A stretch of DNA of 64,000 bases from Rhodobacter xanthinilyticus (GTDB lineage: Bacteria > Pseudomonadota > Alphaproteobacteria > Rhodobacterales > Rhodobacteraceae). The notes beneath the pieces are model-generated. The model had not been told where the DNA came from, made no database searches, and saw nothing but the letters and a program-made list of their open reading frames with translations. The position numbers were made by a program, and so were the translations under genes. Of the stretch, positions 26,602 through 35,617 are shown piece by piece. Numbering within the stretch: position 1 is the first letter of the stretch; each line of letters begins with the position of its first letter. The stretch covers positions 558,001 to 622,000 of the forward strand of contig NZ_CP017781.1 of NCBI RefSeq assembly GCF_001856665.1, read 5' to 3'.

Positions 26602-26617
26602 CCCTGTCTCGACAGGG
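26602..26617. repeat. Palindrome in a divergent promoter gap
   Basis: CCCTGTC-TC-GACAGGG, perfect 7-base arms with a 2-base centre. It lies midway in the 74-base gap between the polyprenyl synthase start and the DUF2007 gene start. A candidate operator for both directions; no regulator gene is adjacent. Confidence 0.55.
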
Positions 26618-26644
26618 CGTGAGCTTGCCCCTAAGTGAAGGGAT

Positions 26645-26857
26645 ATGAAAGAGCTTTTGCGCAGCACGGATCCTGTCAAACTGGCCATGGCGAGCGCCCT
26701 TCTTGAGGGCGAGGGTATAACGACCTTTGAATGGGACGTCCATATGAGCGTGCTCGAAGGGGGGCTCGGCATATTGCCGCGCCGGCTGATGGTGCACCCG
26801 CGCGACCACTTCCGCGCCTGCGCGATCTTGCGCGACAATGACATCGGGGCGGATTGA
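26645..26857 (+). CDS. DUF2007 domain protein
   Basis: 70-residue protein. The DUF2007 pattern is seen as MKELLRSTDPVKLAMASALLE (start), GITTFEWDVHMSVLEGGLG and RRLMVHPRDHFRACAILRD. These small proteins are often annotated as putative signal-transducing proteins; the function is unproven. The stop overlaps the next start (TGATG), so it is coupled to the methyltransferase gene. Confidence 0.87.
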   Translation: MKELLRSTDPVKLAMASALLEGEGITTFEWDVHMSVLEGGLGILPRRLMVHPRDHFRACAILRDNDIGAD

Positions 26858-27618
26858 TGTTCGCGCCCGAGGATCTCACGCTCGACCGCTTTCTCGATGG
26901 CCGGCTGACGATCGCCCAGCCGCGGGCGGGCTACCGCGCGGCGATGGATCCGGTGCTGCTCGCGGCGGCTTGTCCGGCAAAGGCGGGGCAGGGGGTGCTG
27001 GAGCTCGGCTGCGGGGCGGGGGTGGCGAGCCTGTGCCTGGGCTGGCGGGTGGCGGGGGCGCGGCTCGTCGGGCTCGAGCTGCAACCGGCCTATGCGCAGC
27101 TTGCCCGCGAGAATGCCGCGCGCAACGGCGTGGGGTTTGATGTCTTCGAGGGGGATCTGGCGCGGATGCCCGCGGCGCTGCGCGCGCAGAGCTTCGATCA
27201 TGTGATCGCCAACCCGCCCTATTTCGCGCCCGCCTCGGGCACCGCGGCGCGCAACGCCGGGCGCGAGCGCGCGCAGCGCGAGGAGACGCCGCTCGCGGAT
27301 TGGGTGCGGCAGGGGCTGAAACGGCTGCACCCCGGCGGCACGATCACCCTGATCCAGAATGCCGACCGGCTGGCCGATCTGCTCGCGGCGCTCGGGGCGG
27401 GGGCGGGCTCGGTCACGGTGCTGCCGATCGCGCCGCGGGTGGGGCGGCCGGCCGGGCGGGTCATCGTGCAGGCGCGCAAGGGCGGGCGCGGGCCGCTGCG
27501 GCTCTTGGCGCCGCTCGTGCTGCATGAGGCGGCGCATCACGCCGCAGATGCCGAAGATTTGACGAGTATTGCGCGGAGCGTGCTGCGGCGCGGCGAAGAA
27601 TTGCGCATAACGCCTTAA
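26857..27618 (+). CDS. tRNA1(Val) A37 N6-methyltransferase-like protein
   Basis: 253-residue SAM-dependent methyltransferase of the TrmN6/YfiC type, which modifies adenine in tRNA in E. coli. SAM-binding motif I VLELGCGAGVASLCLG (~49-64) and catalytic NPPYF (~115-119, N6-adenine type) are present, with an N-terminal AMDPVLLAAACP that is typical. The ATG at 26857 overlaps the DUF2007 stop; a TTG three bases earlier is less likely. The exact RNA substrate is inferred from the family. Confidence 0.87.
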   Translation: MFAPEDLTLDRFLDGRLTIAQPRAGYRAAMDPVLLAAACPAKAGQGVLELGCGAGVASLCLGWRVAGARLVGLELQPAYAQLARENAARNGVGFDVFEGDLARMPAALRAQSFDHVIANPPYFAPASGTAARNAGRERAQREETPLADWVRQGLKRLHPGGTITLIQNADRLADLLAALGAGAGSVTVLPIAPRVGRPAGRVIVQARKGGRGPLRLLAPLVLHEAAHHAADAEDLTSIARSVLRRGEELRITP

Positions 27619-27735
27619 GGCTTTCGCAATATTTCGCCGCAAATCTGCAATTGTGTCGCAGCTCTACGACAACCGCGTGACACGACTCAAATTCTATGCT
27701 GCAATCAAGTTACGTCAACAGGAGAGGAGACTGCC

Positions 27736-27903
27736 ATGTCGCTGGGTTCGCATATTACCGAACTTCGCAGGAAACATGAGGCATTGTCGGCCGAGGTCGA
27801 AAAGGCGACCCGCAGCCCCGGCATCAGTGATCTTCACGTCTCGGCGCTGAAGAAGCAGAAACTCCGCATCAAGGAAGAAATCGCCCGGCTCGAACAGGCG
27901 TAA
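27736..27903 (+). CDS. DUF465 (YdcH) family small protein
   Basis: 55-residue protein of the DUF465/YdcH family. It begins MSLGSHITELRRKHEALSAE and ends LKKQKLRIKEEIARLEQA, two charged helices that suggest a helical hairpin. Function unknown. The ATG is preceded by AGGAGAGGAGACTGCC, a strong ribosome site. The 117-base upstream gap is AT-richer than its surroundings and probably holds its promoter; I saw no clean hexamer pair. Confidence 0.9.
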   Translation: MSLGSHITELRRKHEALSAEVEKATRSPGISDLHVSALKKQKLRIKEEIARLEQA

Positions 27904-27938
27904 GCGCGACAGAATTTTCCCCGGCCCCCGCGGTCGGG

Positions 27939-28802
27939 CTACCGAGATCTGCTTGCCATGGCGGCGAGAAGGGCCCCGGCAGCGATCATTGCGGCCGCCA
28001 GAACAAGGATGACGCTGGCGGCCGCAACGCCGAAACTCACCAAGACCAGGGTTGAAAGCAGCGGTGCGGCGTAAGAGGCCGTGCCGAGCAACTGGATATC
28101 GCCGCGTTTCACGCCGATATCCCAGGTGTAGAAGGCCAGCCCCACCGGCCCGATCCCCAGAGCGAGCACCGAGCCCCAGCCGAGCGCCGTGCTGGGCCAG
28201 ATCGTTTCCTCGAGCGCAAGATGCGCGCCCGCCGACAGCACCGCCGTCGCGAGGCAATAGACCGCGACCGCCGCCGTGGGCACCGAGCCGAGGCGGCGCG
28301 AAATCAGCGAATAGCTCGACCAGGTGAGCGCGCAGAGCAGCGCAAGCCCATAGCCGGGCAGCGCGCTGGCCGAGGCCGAGACCCCGCCGCGCGCCACGAT
28401 CAGCGCTGCGCCCGCGAAGGCGATCAGCGCGCCGAGGATATGCAGCGGGCGGAGCCGCTCACCCGGCAGCAAGCCGGAAAACAGCACGATCAGCAGCGGC
28501 CAGAGATAGGCGATCAGGCTCGCCTCGGCCGGGGGCGCGAGGCGCAGGGCCGAGAAATAGAGCAGATGGTAGCCAAAAAGCGCCGCCGTTCCAAAGGCAT
28601 AGACCTTCCAGGAGATCTGCCGCAGCACCCCGAACCCTTCGCTCACCCCGACCCAGACGAGCCCGATCGCGCCCCCGATCGCGAAGCAGATCGCGTTGAG
28701 CTGCAAAGGCGGCACCGGCGCCGAGCCGACGGTAAAGAGCGCGAGCAGCGCCCAGAGCGCGACGGCGGAAAAACCGATGAGCGTGGCTTGCGGGCGCGAC
28801 AT
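27939..28802 (-). CDS. EamA family (DMT) exporter
   Basis: 287-residue drug/metabolite transporter with ten hydrophobic segments in two EamA repeats. The first repeat holds GFSAVALWALLALFTVG and the helix PAEASLIAYLWPLLIVLFSGLL (two parts); the second starts around GYGLALLCALTWSSYSLISRRLG (~144-166). The sequence is closest to the YddG-type aromatic or amino acid exporters, but the substrate cannot be fixed. Ends in a short basic tail. It stands alone on the minus strand, 63 bases beyond the phaB terminator. Confidence 0.88.
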   Translation of the reverse strand: MSRPQATLIGFSAVALWALLALFTVGSAPVPPLQLNAICFAIGGAIGLVWVGVSEGFGVLRQISWKVYAFGTAALFGYHLLYFSALRLAPPAEASLIAYLWPLLIVLFSGLLPGERLRPLHILGALIAFAGAALIVARGGVSASASALPGYGLALLCALTWSSYSLISRRLGSVPTAAVAVYCLATAVLSAGAHLALEETIWPSTALGWGSVLALGIGPVGLAFYTWDIGVKRGDIQLLGTASYAAPLLSTLVLVSFGVAAASVILVLAAAMIAAGALLAAMASRSR

Positions 28803-28811
28803 GGGGGCTCC

Positions 28812-28846
28812 TGAAATGCAAAGAGGCCCGCAAGATGCGGGCCTCT
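28812..28846 (-). terminator. Intrinsic terminator of phaB
   Basis: Minus-strand AGAGGCCCGC-ATCTT-GCGGGCCTCT, a perfect 10-base stem (28846-28822), followed by TTGCATTTC. It lies 20 bases after the phaB stop and before the divergent-side EamA start. The T tract is weak but clear. Confidence 0.75.
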
Positions 28847-28865
28847 CGCGGATTTGCCAAGGGGC

Positions 28866-29588
28866 TCAGGTCAGATATTGACCGCCGTTCGCGGTAATCG
28901 TCGAGCCGGTGATGAAACCCGCGTCATCCGAGGCCAGGAACACCACGCAGCGCGCGATATCCTCCGGCGAGCCGAGACGGCCGACCGGGATCGTCGCGAT
29001 GATCGATTCGCGGACCTTTTCCGGCACCGCCATCACCATCTCGGTGGCGATATAGCCCGGGCAGATCACGTTCACGGTGATGCCGGCGCGCGCGCCTTCC
29101 TGCGCCAGGGCCTTGGTGAAGCCGATGTCGCCCGCCTTCGCCGCCGAATAGTTGGCTTGGCCGAACTGGCCCTTCTGCCCGTTGATCGACGAGATATTGA
29201 CGATCCGGCCGAATTTGCGCTCGCGCATGCCGTTCCAGAGCGGGTGGGTCATGTTGAACACGCCCGAGAGGTTCGTGTCCATCACCTCTTTCCACTGATC
29301 GCGGGTCATCTTGTGGAAGGGCGCGTCGCGGGTGATGCCCGCATTGTTCACCAGAACGTCGATCGGGCCGAGATCGGCCTCCACCTGCGCGATGCCGGCC
29401 GCGCAAGCGTCGTAATCGGCGACCGACCATTTGTAGGTCTTGATGCCGGTTTCCGCGGTGAATTTCGCCGCCGCTTCATCGTTGCCGGCGTAGTTCGCCG
29501 CCACGGTGTAACCAGCTTCCTTGAGCGCCATCGAAATTGCCGCGCCAATACCGCGCGAGCCACCGGTGACCAGAGCTACTCGAGACAT
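28866..29588 (-). CDS. phaB: Acetoacetyl-CoA reductase
   Basis: 240-residue short-chain dehydrogenase that reduces acetoacetyl-CoA to (R)-3-hydroxybutyryl-CoA with NADPH, the second step of polyhydroxybutyrate synthesis. Glycine-rich GGSRGIG is at 9-15, NNAG at 81-84, and the catalytic Ser133/134, Tyr147 and Lys151 lie in NISSINGQKG...NYSAAKAG. CPGYIATEMV follows. ATG has GGAGGAGG upstream. It is downstream of phaA by 107 bases on the same strand and ends in its own terminator. phaC is not in the window. Confidence 0.96.
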   Translation of the reverse strand: MSRVALVTGGSRGIGAAISMALKEAGYTVAANYAGNDEAAAKFTAETGIKTYKWSVADYDACAAGIAQVEADLGPIDVLVNNAGITRDAPFHKMTRDQWKEVMDTNLSGVFNMTHPLWNGMRERKFGRIVNISSINGQKGQFGQANYSAAKAGDIGFTKALAQEGARAGITVNVICPGYIATEMVMAVPEKVRESIIATIPVGRLGSPEDIARCVVFLASDDAGFITGSTITANGGQYLT

Positions 29589-29695
29589 GATTCCTCCTCC
29601 TGGATCGAATGCCGTTGAAACGCTGTTACCGAAACTGAACTGGTCGCGCAACATTCTTGCGCGACCGATTTTCAAATATCGCGACTAAAGTCGGA

Positions 29696-30871
<1,176 letters not shown>

Positions 30872-30893
30872 GAATCCTCTCCTCATAGGAATT

Positions 30894-30914
30894 CAGGGGG
30901 CGAATTCCCCCCTG
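30894..30914 (-). promoter_or_regulatory. Leader hairpin upstream of phaA
   Basis: CAGGGGG and CCCCCTG arms (30894-30900 and 30908-30914) form a 7-base stem around GAATT-rich DNA, 23 bases upstream of the phaA start and just ahead of its ribosome site. It could be an operator or an RNA hairpin affecting translation. Confidence 0.45.
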
Positions 30915-30987
30915 TGCCGCGGTGCAGGATGCCCTAAGGAGAGGGTAGGTCAAGGAAAATTGCGGGAAAATCGGCCGCGCTTTGGCA

Positions 30988-30993
30988 ATTATA
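30988..30993 (-). promoter_or_regulatory. Candidate -10 element of phaA
   Basis: Minus-strand TATAAT, exact sigma-70 -10 consensus, about 117 bases upstream of the phaA start. No convincing -35 hexamer is seen 16-19 bases further upstream, so an activator may be needed, or the match may be chance. Confidence 0.4.
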
Positions 30994-31053
30994 TTGCGCG
31001 ATAGTGTCGCGCCCGGAGCACAACATTGCCCTCGCGCGCGATCAGGGGCCAAA

Positions 31054-31893
31054 TCAGGCCCGCATGGCGGTTTCGGCGGTTCTCCAGGGCGGCATGATCG
31101 TCGGCGCGCCGAAATAATAGCCCTGCATGCAGTCGATCCCGAGCTCGGTCAAAAGCGCCGCATCTTCGGCCTTTTCGACCCCCTCGGCGACGGTGAACAT
31201 GTCGAAATGCTGCGCCACCGAGATCAGCGCCTCGGTCAGCACCCGGTTGTCGGGGTTCGAGGCGATATCCTGAATGAACTGCCCGTCGATCTTGAGGATG
31301 TCGAAATAGAACTCACGCAGATAGCGGAAGGAGGTATAGCCCGCCCCGAAGTCATCGAGCGCAAAGCTGACCCCGCGCGCCTGCAGATCCTGCATGAAGA
31401 CGGTCACGAGCTCGGGCATCCGCATCGCCGAGCTCTCGGTGATCTCGAGGATCAGCCGTTCGGCGGCGGTTTCGTCCAACGCGAGGCCCTTGTTGAGGGT
31501 CTTCATCCACTCCGGATAGCCGATCGAGCGCGCCGACATGTTGACCGCGAGGCGCAGATTCGGGTCTTGCGTGAGCGAATAGAGCCCCATCTCCAACGCC
31601 AGACAGTCGATCTTGCGGCCCAATTCGGTGGTTTCGACAGTGTCGATGAAATCCTTGGCGGGAATCACCCGGCCATTGCGGTCGAGAACCCGGATCAGCC
31701 CTTCGTAAAAGGCCGGCCGGTCAGGGCGTTTGGTTTGCACAACCGGTTGAAAGGCAAGCAGAACGTCTCGACGCTCAACCGCCTCACGCACCATCGTCAG
31801 GGTTTCGCGATCGCGTTGCGCGACGGCAAAATCCAGCGGGCTGACCAACCCGGGGTCGAGAGGTTCACCCTGAGGAAATTCGCGTTTCGACAT
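31054..31893 (-). CDS. EAL domain cyclic-di-GMP phosphodiesterase
   Basis: 279-residue cytoplasmic EAL protein without a GGDEF or sensory domain. Substrate and metal residues appear intact: E64 in the EAL-motif position (reads E-G-L), N118 in NMSARS, E150 in EITES, DDFGAGYTSF at 180-189, K201 in KIDGQFI, E237 in VAEGVE and QGYYFGAP at 257-264. It should hydrolyse cyclic di-GMP. The start has GGAGTAACAG upstream. It is divergent from the PAS-protein gene, sharing a 165-base promoter gap, which suggests a linked signalling role. Confidence 0.9.
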   Translation of the reverse strand: MSKREFPQGEPLDPGLVSPLDFAVAQRDRETLTMVREAVERRDVLLAFQPVVQTKRPDRPAFYEGLIRVLDRNGRVIPAKDFIDTVETTELGRKIDCLALEMGLYSLTQDPNLRLAVNMSARSIGYPEWMKTLNKGLALDETAAERLILEITESSAMRMPELVTVFMQDLQARGVSFALDDFGAGYTSFRYLREFYFDILKIDGQFIQDIASNPDNRVLTEALISVAQHFDMFTVAEGVEKAEDAALLTELGIDCMQGYYFGAPTIMPPWRTAETAMRA

Positions 31894-31954
31894 CTGTTAC
31901 TCCATCACGGCTCCCCCACCTTCGCGCAAACCCTCTAAGAACAGGTAAAGCCCC

Positions 31955-31980
31955 ATGATTAATTTCCGCTTTGGTTAATT
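31955..31980. promoter_or_regulatory. Direct repeats in the EAL/PAS divergent gap
   Basis: ATGATTAATT (31955-31964) and TTGGTTAATT (31971-31980) form a direct repeat with 16-base period. On the minus strand they read AATTAACCAA and AATTAATCAT, close to the TTAACCAT half-site bound by CtrA in alphaproteobacteria. Spacing differs from the canonical TTAA-N7-TTAA, so CtrA control is a suggestion only. Confidence 0.45.
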
Positions 31981-32058
31981 GCGCAGATCCGCGGATGTAA
32001 ACTCGCCGGTAACTCTGTCGCGCTACGGTGCCCCTGCGTCTTTGCTCGCGGAGGATCC

Positions 32059-33294
32059 ATGAACGCGCATACCACTGTCATCCGGCAGCAGATCGGTGAG
32101 GCCAGTTTCGCCTTCGAGGAGCTGTTTTATTCGCGCACGGATCCGCGAGGGGTGATCCGCTCGGGCAATGATGTCTTCCAGAGAATCAGCGGATTCGAGT
32201 GGCCGGAACTGATCGGCGCGCCGCATCGGATCGTGCGCCACCCCGATACCCCGCGCGCGGTGTTCCGCATCCTGTGGGACGCCATCCAGAAGGGCAACCC
32301 GATGGGCGCCTATGTCAAGAATCGCACCAAAAGCGGGGAGTTCTACTGGGTCTTCGCGGTCGTCATGCCGCTGAACGATGGCTATATCTCGGTGCGCCTG
32401 AAGCCCTCGAGCGAGACGTTCGAGAAGGTCCGCAGCTGGTATGAGAGCTATTCGCAGCGCGAGCGCGCCGAAAACATCGACATCGAGACCTCGGCGGCCA
32501 ATCTGCGCCAGGTCGCGCAGATGAGCGGGTTCTCGAGCTACACGAGCTTCATGGCCTTCGCCCTCGGTCAGGAACTCGCCGCGCGCGATGCCGCGCTGCG
32601 CCGCGAAAAGGATGGGCGCACGCAGATCCTTCTCGAAATGAACGAGGCGCTGGAGCGCTCCACCGCGCAACAGGTCAAGCTGCTGCGCAGTTTCGAGGCG
32701 TTGCAGTCGATCCCGAACAACATGCGCATCGTCGCCTCGCGGCTCGAGCCCTCGGGCGGGCCGGTCTCGGCAATCTCGGAGAATTATCGCGCCTCATCGG
32801 TGGTGATCTCGGAGCGGCTGCGCAGCTTCGTCGCGGGCGACGGCAATCTCTGTGACAAGATGTCCCGCGAAGTGGCGCGCGCGCTGTTTCTGATGGGCTG
32901 CAACCGGGTGCTTTCGGAGCTGAACCGGACCTTCGTTGCGGCCGAGCCGGTCGAGGGGGTCGATTGGGTATTCGAGCGCGAGGAGCTGGAGGGGCTCGAG
33001 CGGACCTGCACCTCGGATGGTCGTCAGGCCATGGAAAAGGCGACCGAACTCGCGCGGGCGCTCAACCGCTCCAGCGCCGAGATCCGCCGCCAGATGCTCG
33101 GCCTCGATACGATCCGGGTGCTGGGTCGCGTCGAATGCGGCCGGATGCGCGATCTCAACGGCGGCCTCTCCGCCACCATCGATCAGCTCGACAGCTTCCA
33201 CGCCGATATCAAGGAACGACTCGAAAGCATCATGCAACTCTCGGAGACCATCGAAAACACGATGAGCACCTATCTGCGCACCACGCGCGAGTGA
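32059..33294 (+). CDS. PAS domain signalling protein with long helical region
   Basis: 411-residue cytoplasmic protein. The N-terminal PAS domain (~20-115) is of the Aer-like redox/aerotaxis type (RTDPRGVIRSGNDVFQRISG, HPDTPRAVFRILWDAIQKG and KSGEFYWVFAVVMPLNDG), preceding a helical region (~120-410) with coiled-coil character. The conserved methyl-accepting hairpin tip is not seen, and there is no TM segment, so it is not a normal chemoreceptor. It has GGAGGATCC before its ATG. It is divergent from the EAL gene; it may sense oxygen or redox and feed into cyclic-di-GMP or chemotaxis output (inference). Confidence 0.78.
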   Translation: MNAHTTVIRQQIGEASFAFEELFYSRTDPRGVIRSGNDVFQRISGFEWPELIGAPHRIVRHPDTPRAVFRILWDAIQKGNPMGAYVKNRTKSGEFYWVFAVVMPLNDGYISVRLKPSSETFEKVRSWYESYSQRERAENIDIETSAANLRQVAQMSGFSSYTSFMAFALGQELAARDAALRREKDGRTQILLEMNEALERSTAQQVKLLRSFEALQSIPNNMRIVASRLEPSGGPVSAISENYRASSVVISERLRSFVAGDGNLCDKMSREVARALFLMGCNRVLSELNRTFVAAEPVEGVDWVFEREELEGLERTCTSDGRQAMEKATELARALNRSSAEIRRQMLGLDTIRVLGRVECGRMRDLNGGLSATIDQLDSFHADIKERLESIMQLSETIENTMSTYLRTTRE

Positions 33295-33297
33295 CCC

Positions 33298-33840
33298 TCA
33301 GCGCGCGGTGAGGGCGTCGATCACCGCAAGGGCCTCCGGCGAGTCCCATTCCGCGCCGCCGATCAGCCGCGCGACCTCGCGCCCGTCGCGGTCGATCAGC
33401 ACCGTCACCGGCAGCCCCAGCACGCCCATCGACCGCGCCAGCGCCTGCCGGTCATCGAGCAGCACCGGCAGCTGGCTCACCCCGGCCTCTGCGAAGAATT
33501 TCTCGATCTGCGGCAGGGAGTTACGCCCCGTCGCCACGGTCACGACCTGCATATCCGCACCGCCAAGCCGCGCTTGAAGGCGGTCGAGCGAGGGCATTTC
33601 CTCGCGGCAGGGCGCGCACCAGGTCGCCCAGAAATTCAGCACCACCACCTTGCCCCGATACTCCGCGAGGCTGTGCTCGGCGCCTTGCGGGTCGACAAAC
33701 GGCACCTCCGAGGTCGCAATCGGCTCCTCATAGGTCACGAGCTTCTTCATCTCGCCCTGCTTGAGCGGCGCGAGGTCGGCGGCGAGGGCAGCGTTTGCAC
33801 CCAGGCTCAGGGCGAGATAAAGGACGAGAAACCGCAGCAT
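33298..33840 (-). CDS. TlpA-like thiol-disulfide oxidoreductase
   Basis: 180-residue periplasmic thioredoxin-like protein of the TlpA/ResA family. Signal peptide [20 protein letters not shown], then [21 protein letters not shown] with the redox WCAPC at 74-78, and a cis-Pro loop in [12 protein letters not shown] (~147-158). Such proteins reduce disulfides in cytochrome c or copper-site maturation. I chose the ATG at 33840 (CGGAGGCAAA ahead of it, signal peptide intact); an upstream start lacks both. It diverges from argH with a 25-base gap. Confidence 0.92.
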   Translation of the reverse strand: MLRFLVLYLALSLGANAALAADLAPLKQGEMKKLVTYEEPIATSEVPFVDPQGAEHSLAEYRGKVVVLNFWATWCAPCREEMPSLDRLQARLGGADMQVVTVATGRNSLPQIEKFFAEAGVSQLPVLLDDRQALARSMGVLGLPVTVLIDRDGREVARLIGGAEWDSPEALAVIDALTAR

Positions 33841-33865
33841 TTTGCCTCCGACAAAGGGCCAGACC

Positions 33866-35266
33866 ATGACCGACAGCAAGGATAAAGCCTCCAACGCGAT
33901 GTGGGGCGGGCGTTTCGCCGCAGGGCCGGACGCGATCATGGAGGCGATCAACGCCTCGATCGGCTTCGACAAGCGGCTCTACGCGCAAGATATCCGTGGC
34001 AGCCGGGCCCATGCCGCCATGCTTGCGGCGACGGGCATCCTCACTTCTAGCGATGCCGAGGCGATCCGGGAAGGCCTGCTCACGGTCTTGTCAGAGATCG
34101 AAGCGGGCGATTTCCCGTTCTCGACCGCGCTCGAAGACATCCACATGAATGTCGAATCGCGCCTCAAGGCGCTGATCGGCGAGCCCGCCGGCCGGCTCCA
34201 TACCGCGCGTTCGCGCAATGATCAGGTCGCGACCGATTTCCGCCTCTGGGTCCGCGATCAGGCCGATGCCGCGATCGCCGCCTTCGACGGGCTGATCCGG
34301 GCGCTTCTGGCGCAGGCCGAGGCGGGCGCCGATTGGGTGATGCCGGGCTTCACCCACCTGCAAACCGCCCAGCCGGTGACCTGGGGCCACCACATGATGG
34401 CCTATGTCGAGATGTTCGCCCGCGATCAGAACCGCTTTGCCGACGCCCGCAAACGGATGAACGAGAGCCCCCTGGGCGCCGCCGCGCTGGCCGGCACGGG
34501 CTTTGCGATCGACCGCCACATGACCGCCGAGGCGCTGGGCTTCGACCGGCCGATGGCGAATTCGCTCGACGCCGTCTCGGACCGCGATTTCGCGCTCGAA
34601 TTCCTCTCGGCGGCCACCATCGCCTCGGTGCACCTGTCGCGCCTCGCCGAGGAGCTGGTGATCTGGTCCTCGGCGCAGTTCCGCTTCGTCGCGATGTCGG
34701 ACAAATGGTCGACCGGCTCCTCGATCATGCCGCAAAAGCGCAACCCCGACGCCGCCGAGCTGATCCGCGCGAAAATCGGCCGGATCATGGGCGCGACGGT
34801 GGCGCTCTTCACGGTGATGAAGGGGCTGCCGCTCGCCTATTCGAAGGACATGCAGGAGGACAAGGAGCAGGTCTTCGACGCCGCCGACAACTTGATGCTC
34901 GCGCTCGCCGCGATGACCGGGATGATCTCGGATCTTACCGTGAACCGCGCCAAGCTCGAGGCCGCGGCCTCGTCGGGCTTCTCGACCGCGACCGATCTGG
35001 CCGATTGGCTGGTGCGCGAGGCGGGCCTGCCGTTCCGCGACGCACACCACGTCACCGGCACCCTCGTCGCCATGGCCGAGGCCAAGGGCTGCGATCTGCC
35101 CGACCTCAGCCTCGAGGAGATGCGCTCGGTCAACCCGGCGATCGATGAGCGGATCTTCGGCGTCCTTGGCGTGCATAATTCGGTCGCCTCGCGGCAATCC
35201 TACGGCGGCACCGCCCCCGATCAGGTCCGCGCGCAGATCGCCCGCTGGAAGGAGCGCCTCGCGTGA
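33866..35266 (+). CDS. argH: Argininosuccinate lyase
   Basis: 466-residue enzyme of the fumarase/aspartase superfamily that splits argininosuccinate to arginine and fumarate, the last step of arginine synthesis. It opens with [18 protein letters not shown]; the substrate loops [16 protein letters not shown] (two parts, ~117-132), the [10 protein letters not shown] region, and the signature [12 protein letters not shown] (~289-300) are present. ATG at 33866 fits the family N-terminus. Its stop overlaps the next start (GTGA). Confidence 0.97.
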   Translation: MTDSKDKASNAMWGGRFAAGPDAIMEAINASIGFDKRLYAQDIRGSRAHAAMLAATGILTSSDAEAIREGLLTVLSEIEAGDFPFSTALEDIHMNVESRLKALIGEPAGRLHTARSRNDQVATDFRLWVRDQADAAIAAFDGLIRALLAQAEAGADWVMPGFTHLQTAQPVTWGHHMMAYVEMFARDQNRFADARKRMNESPLGAAALAGTGFAIDRHMTAEALGFDRPMANSLDAVSDRDFALEFLSAATIASVHLSRLAEELVIWSSAQFRFVAMSDKWSTGSSIMPQKRNPDAAELIRAKIGRIMGATVALFTVMKGLPLAYSKDMQEDKEQVFDAADNLMLALAAMTGMISDLTVNRAKLEAAASSGFSTATDLADWLVREAGLPFRDAHHVTGTLVAMAEAKGCDLPDLSLEEMRSVNPAIDERIFGVLGVHNSVASRQSYGGTAPDQVRAQIARWKERLA

Positions 35267-35361
35267 GGGCGGTCCTGCTCGCGCTGGCGCTCGCGGCGCT
35301 GGCCGGTTGCGGGGTCGATGGCCCGCCGGTGCCACCCTCGCAGATCGAGCGGGCGCGCTGA
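35263..35361 (+). CDS. LptM-like small lipoprotein
   Basis: 32-residue peptide, start GTG. The signal part [16 protein letters not shown] ends in a lipobox (LAGC, Cys16), and the mature tail [17 protein letters not shown] matches the LptM/YifL pattern of C-G-x-x-G-P-x-x-P. LptM stabilises the LptD/E lipopolysaccharide translocon in E. coli. It is translationally coupled to argH (GTGA overlap) and lies just before the membrane protein and lysA. A similar small gene beside lysA/dapF is known in other Proteobacteria. Confidence 0.85.
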   Translation: MRAVLLALALAALAGCGVDGPPVPPSQIERAR

Positions 35362-35362
35362 G

Positions 35363-35617
35363 ATGTCGGGGCTGCGGCTGATCTACCTCGCGGCGGCCCT
35401 CGGCGCGTTCTGGCTCGCGGCGCCGGGCTGGGGGCTCGGGCGCTGGGCGCTGGGGCCCGAGACGCTGGCCGCCCTCGCCGCGGCGCTCTGGGTCGGCGCC
35501 GAGGTGATGGTGCGGCGCAACTGGATTGCGCTTGTCGTCTTGCCGCTCGGGCTGTTATTTGGCCTCGCACCCGCTTTGCCGCTCTATCTTTTCCTTCGCA
35601 CCCGGAAGATCAGCTGA
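35363..35617 (+). CDS. Small membrane protein, DUF2834-like
   Basis: 84-residue protein with three hydrophobic segments (~5-21, ~32-47, ~53-77). The C-terminal LVVLPLGLLFGLAPALPLYLFLR resembles DUF2834 membrane proteins; the assignment is tentative. Unknown function. It starts one base after the lipoprotein gene stop and overlaps the lysA start (TGATG). Confidence 0.72.
   Translation: MSGLRLIYLAAALGAFWLAAPGWGLGRWALGPETLAALAAALWVGAEVMVRRNWIALVVLPLGLLFGLAPALPLYLFLRTRKIS

Noticed and set aside
31054-31893. Degenerate, non-catalytic EAL domain because the motif reads EGL
   Set aside because: The catalytic Glu is retained, and the other metal and substrate residues (N118, E150, DD180-181, K201, E237) are present.
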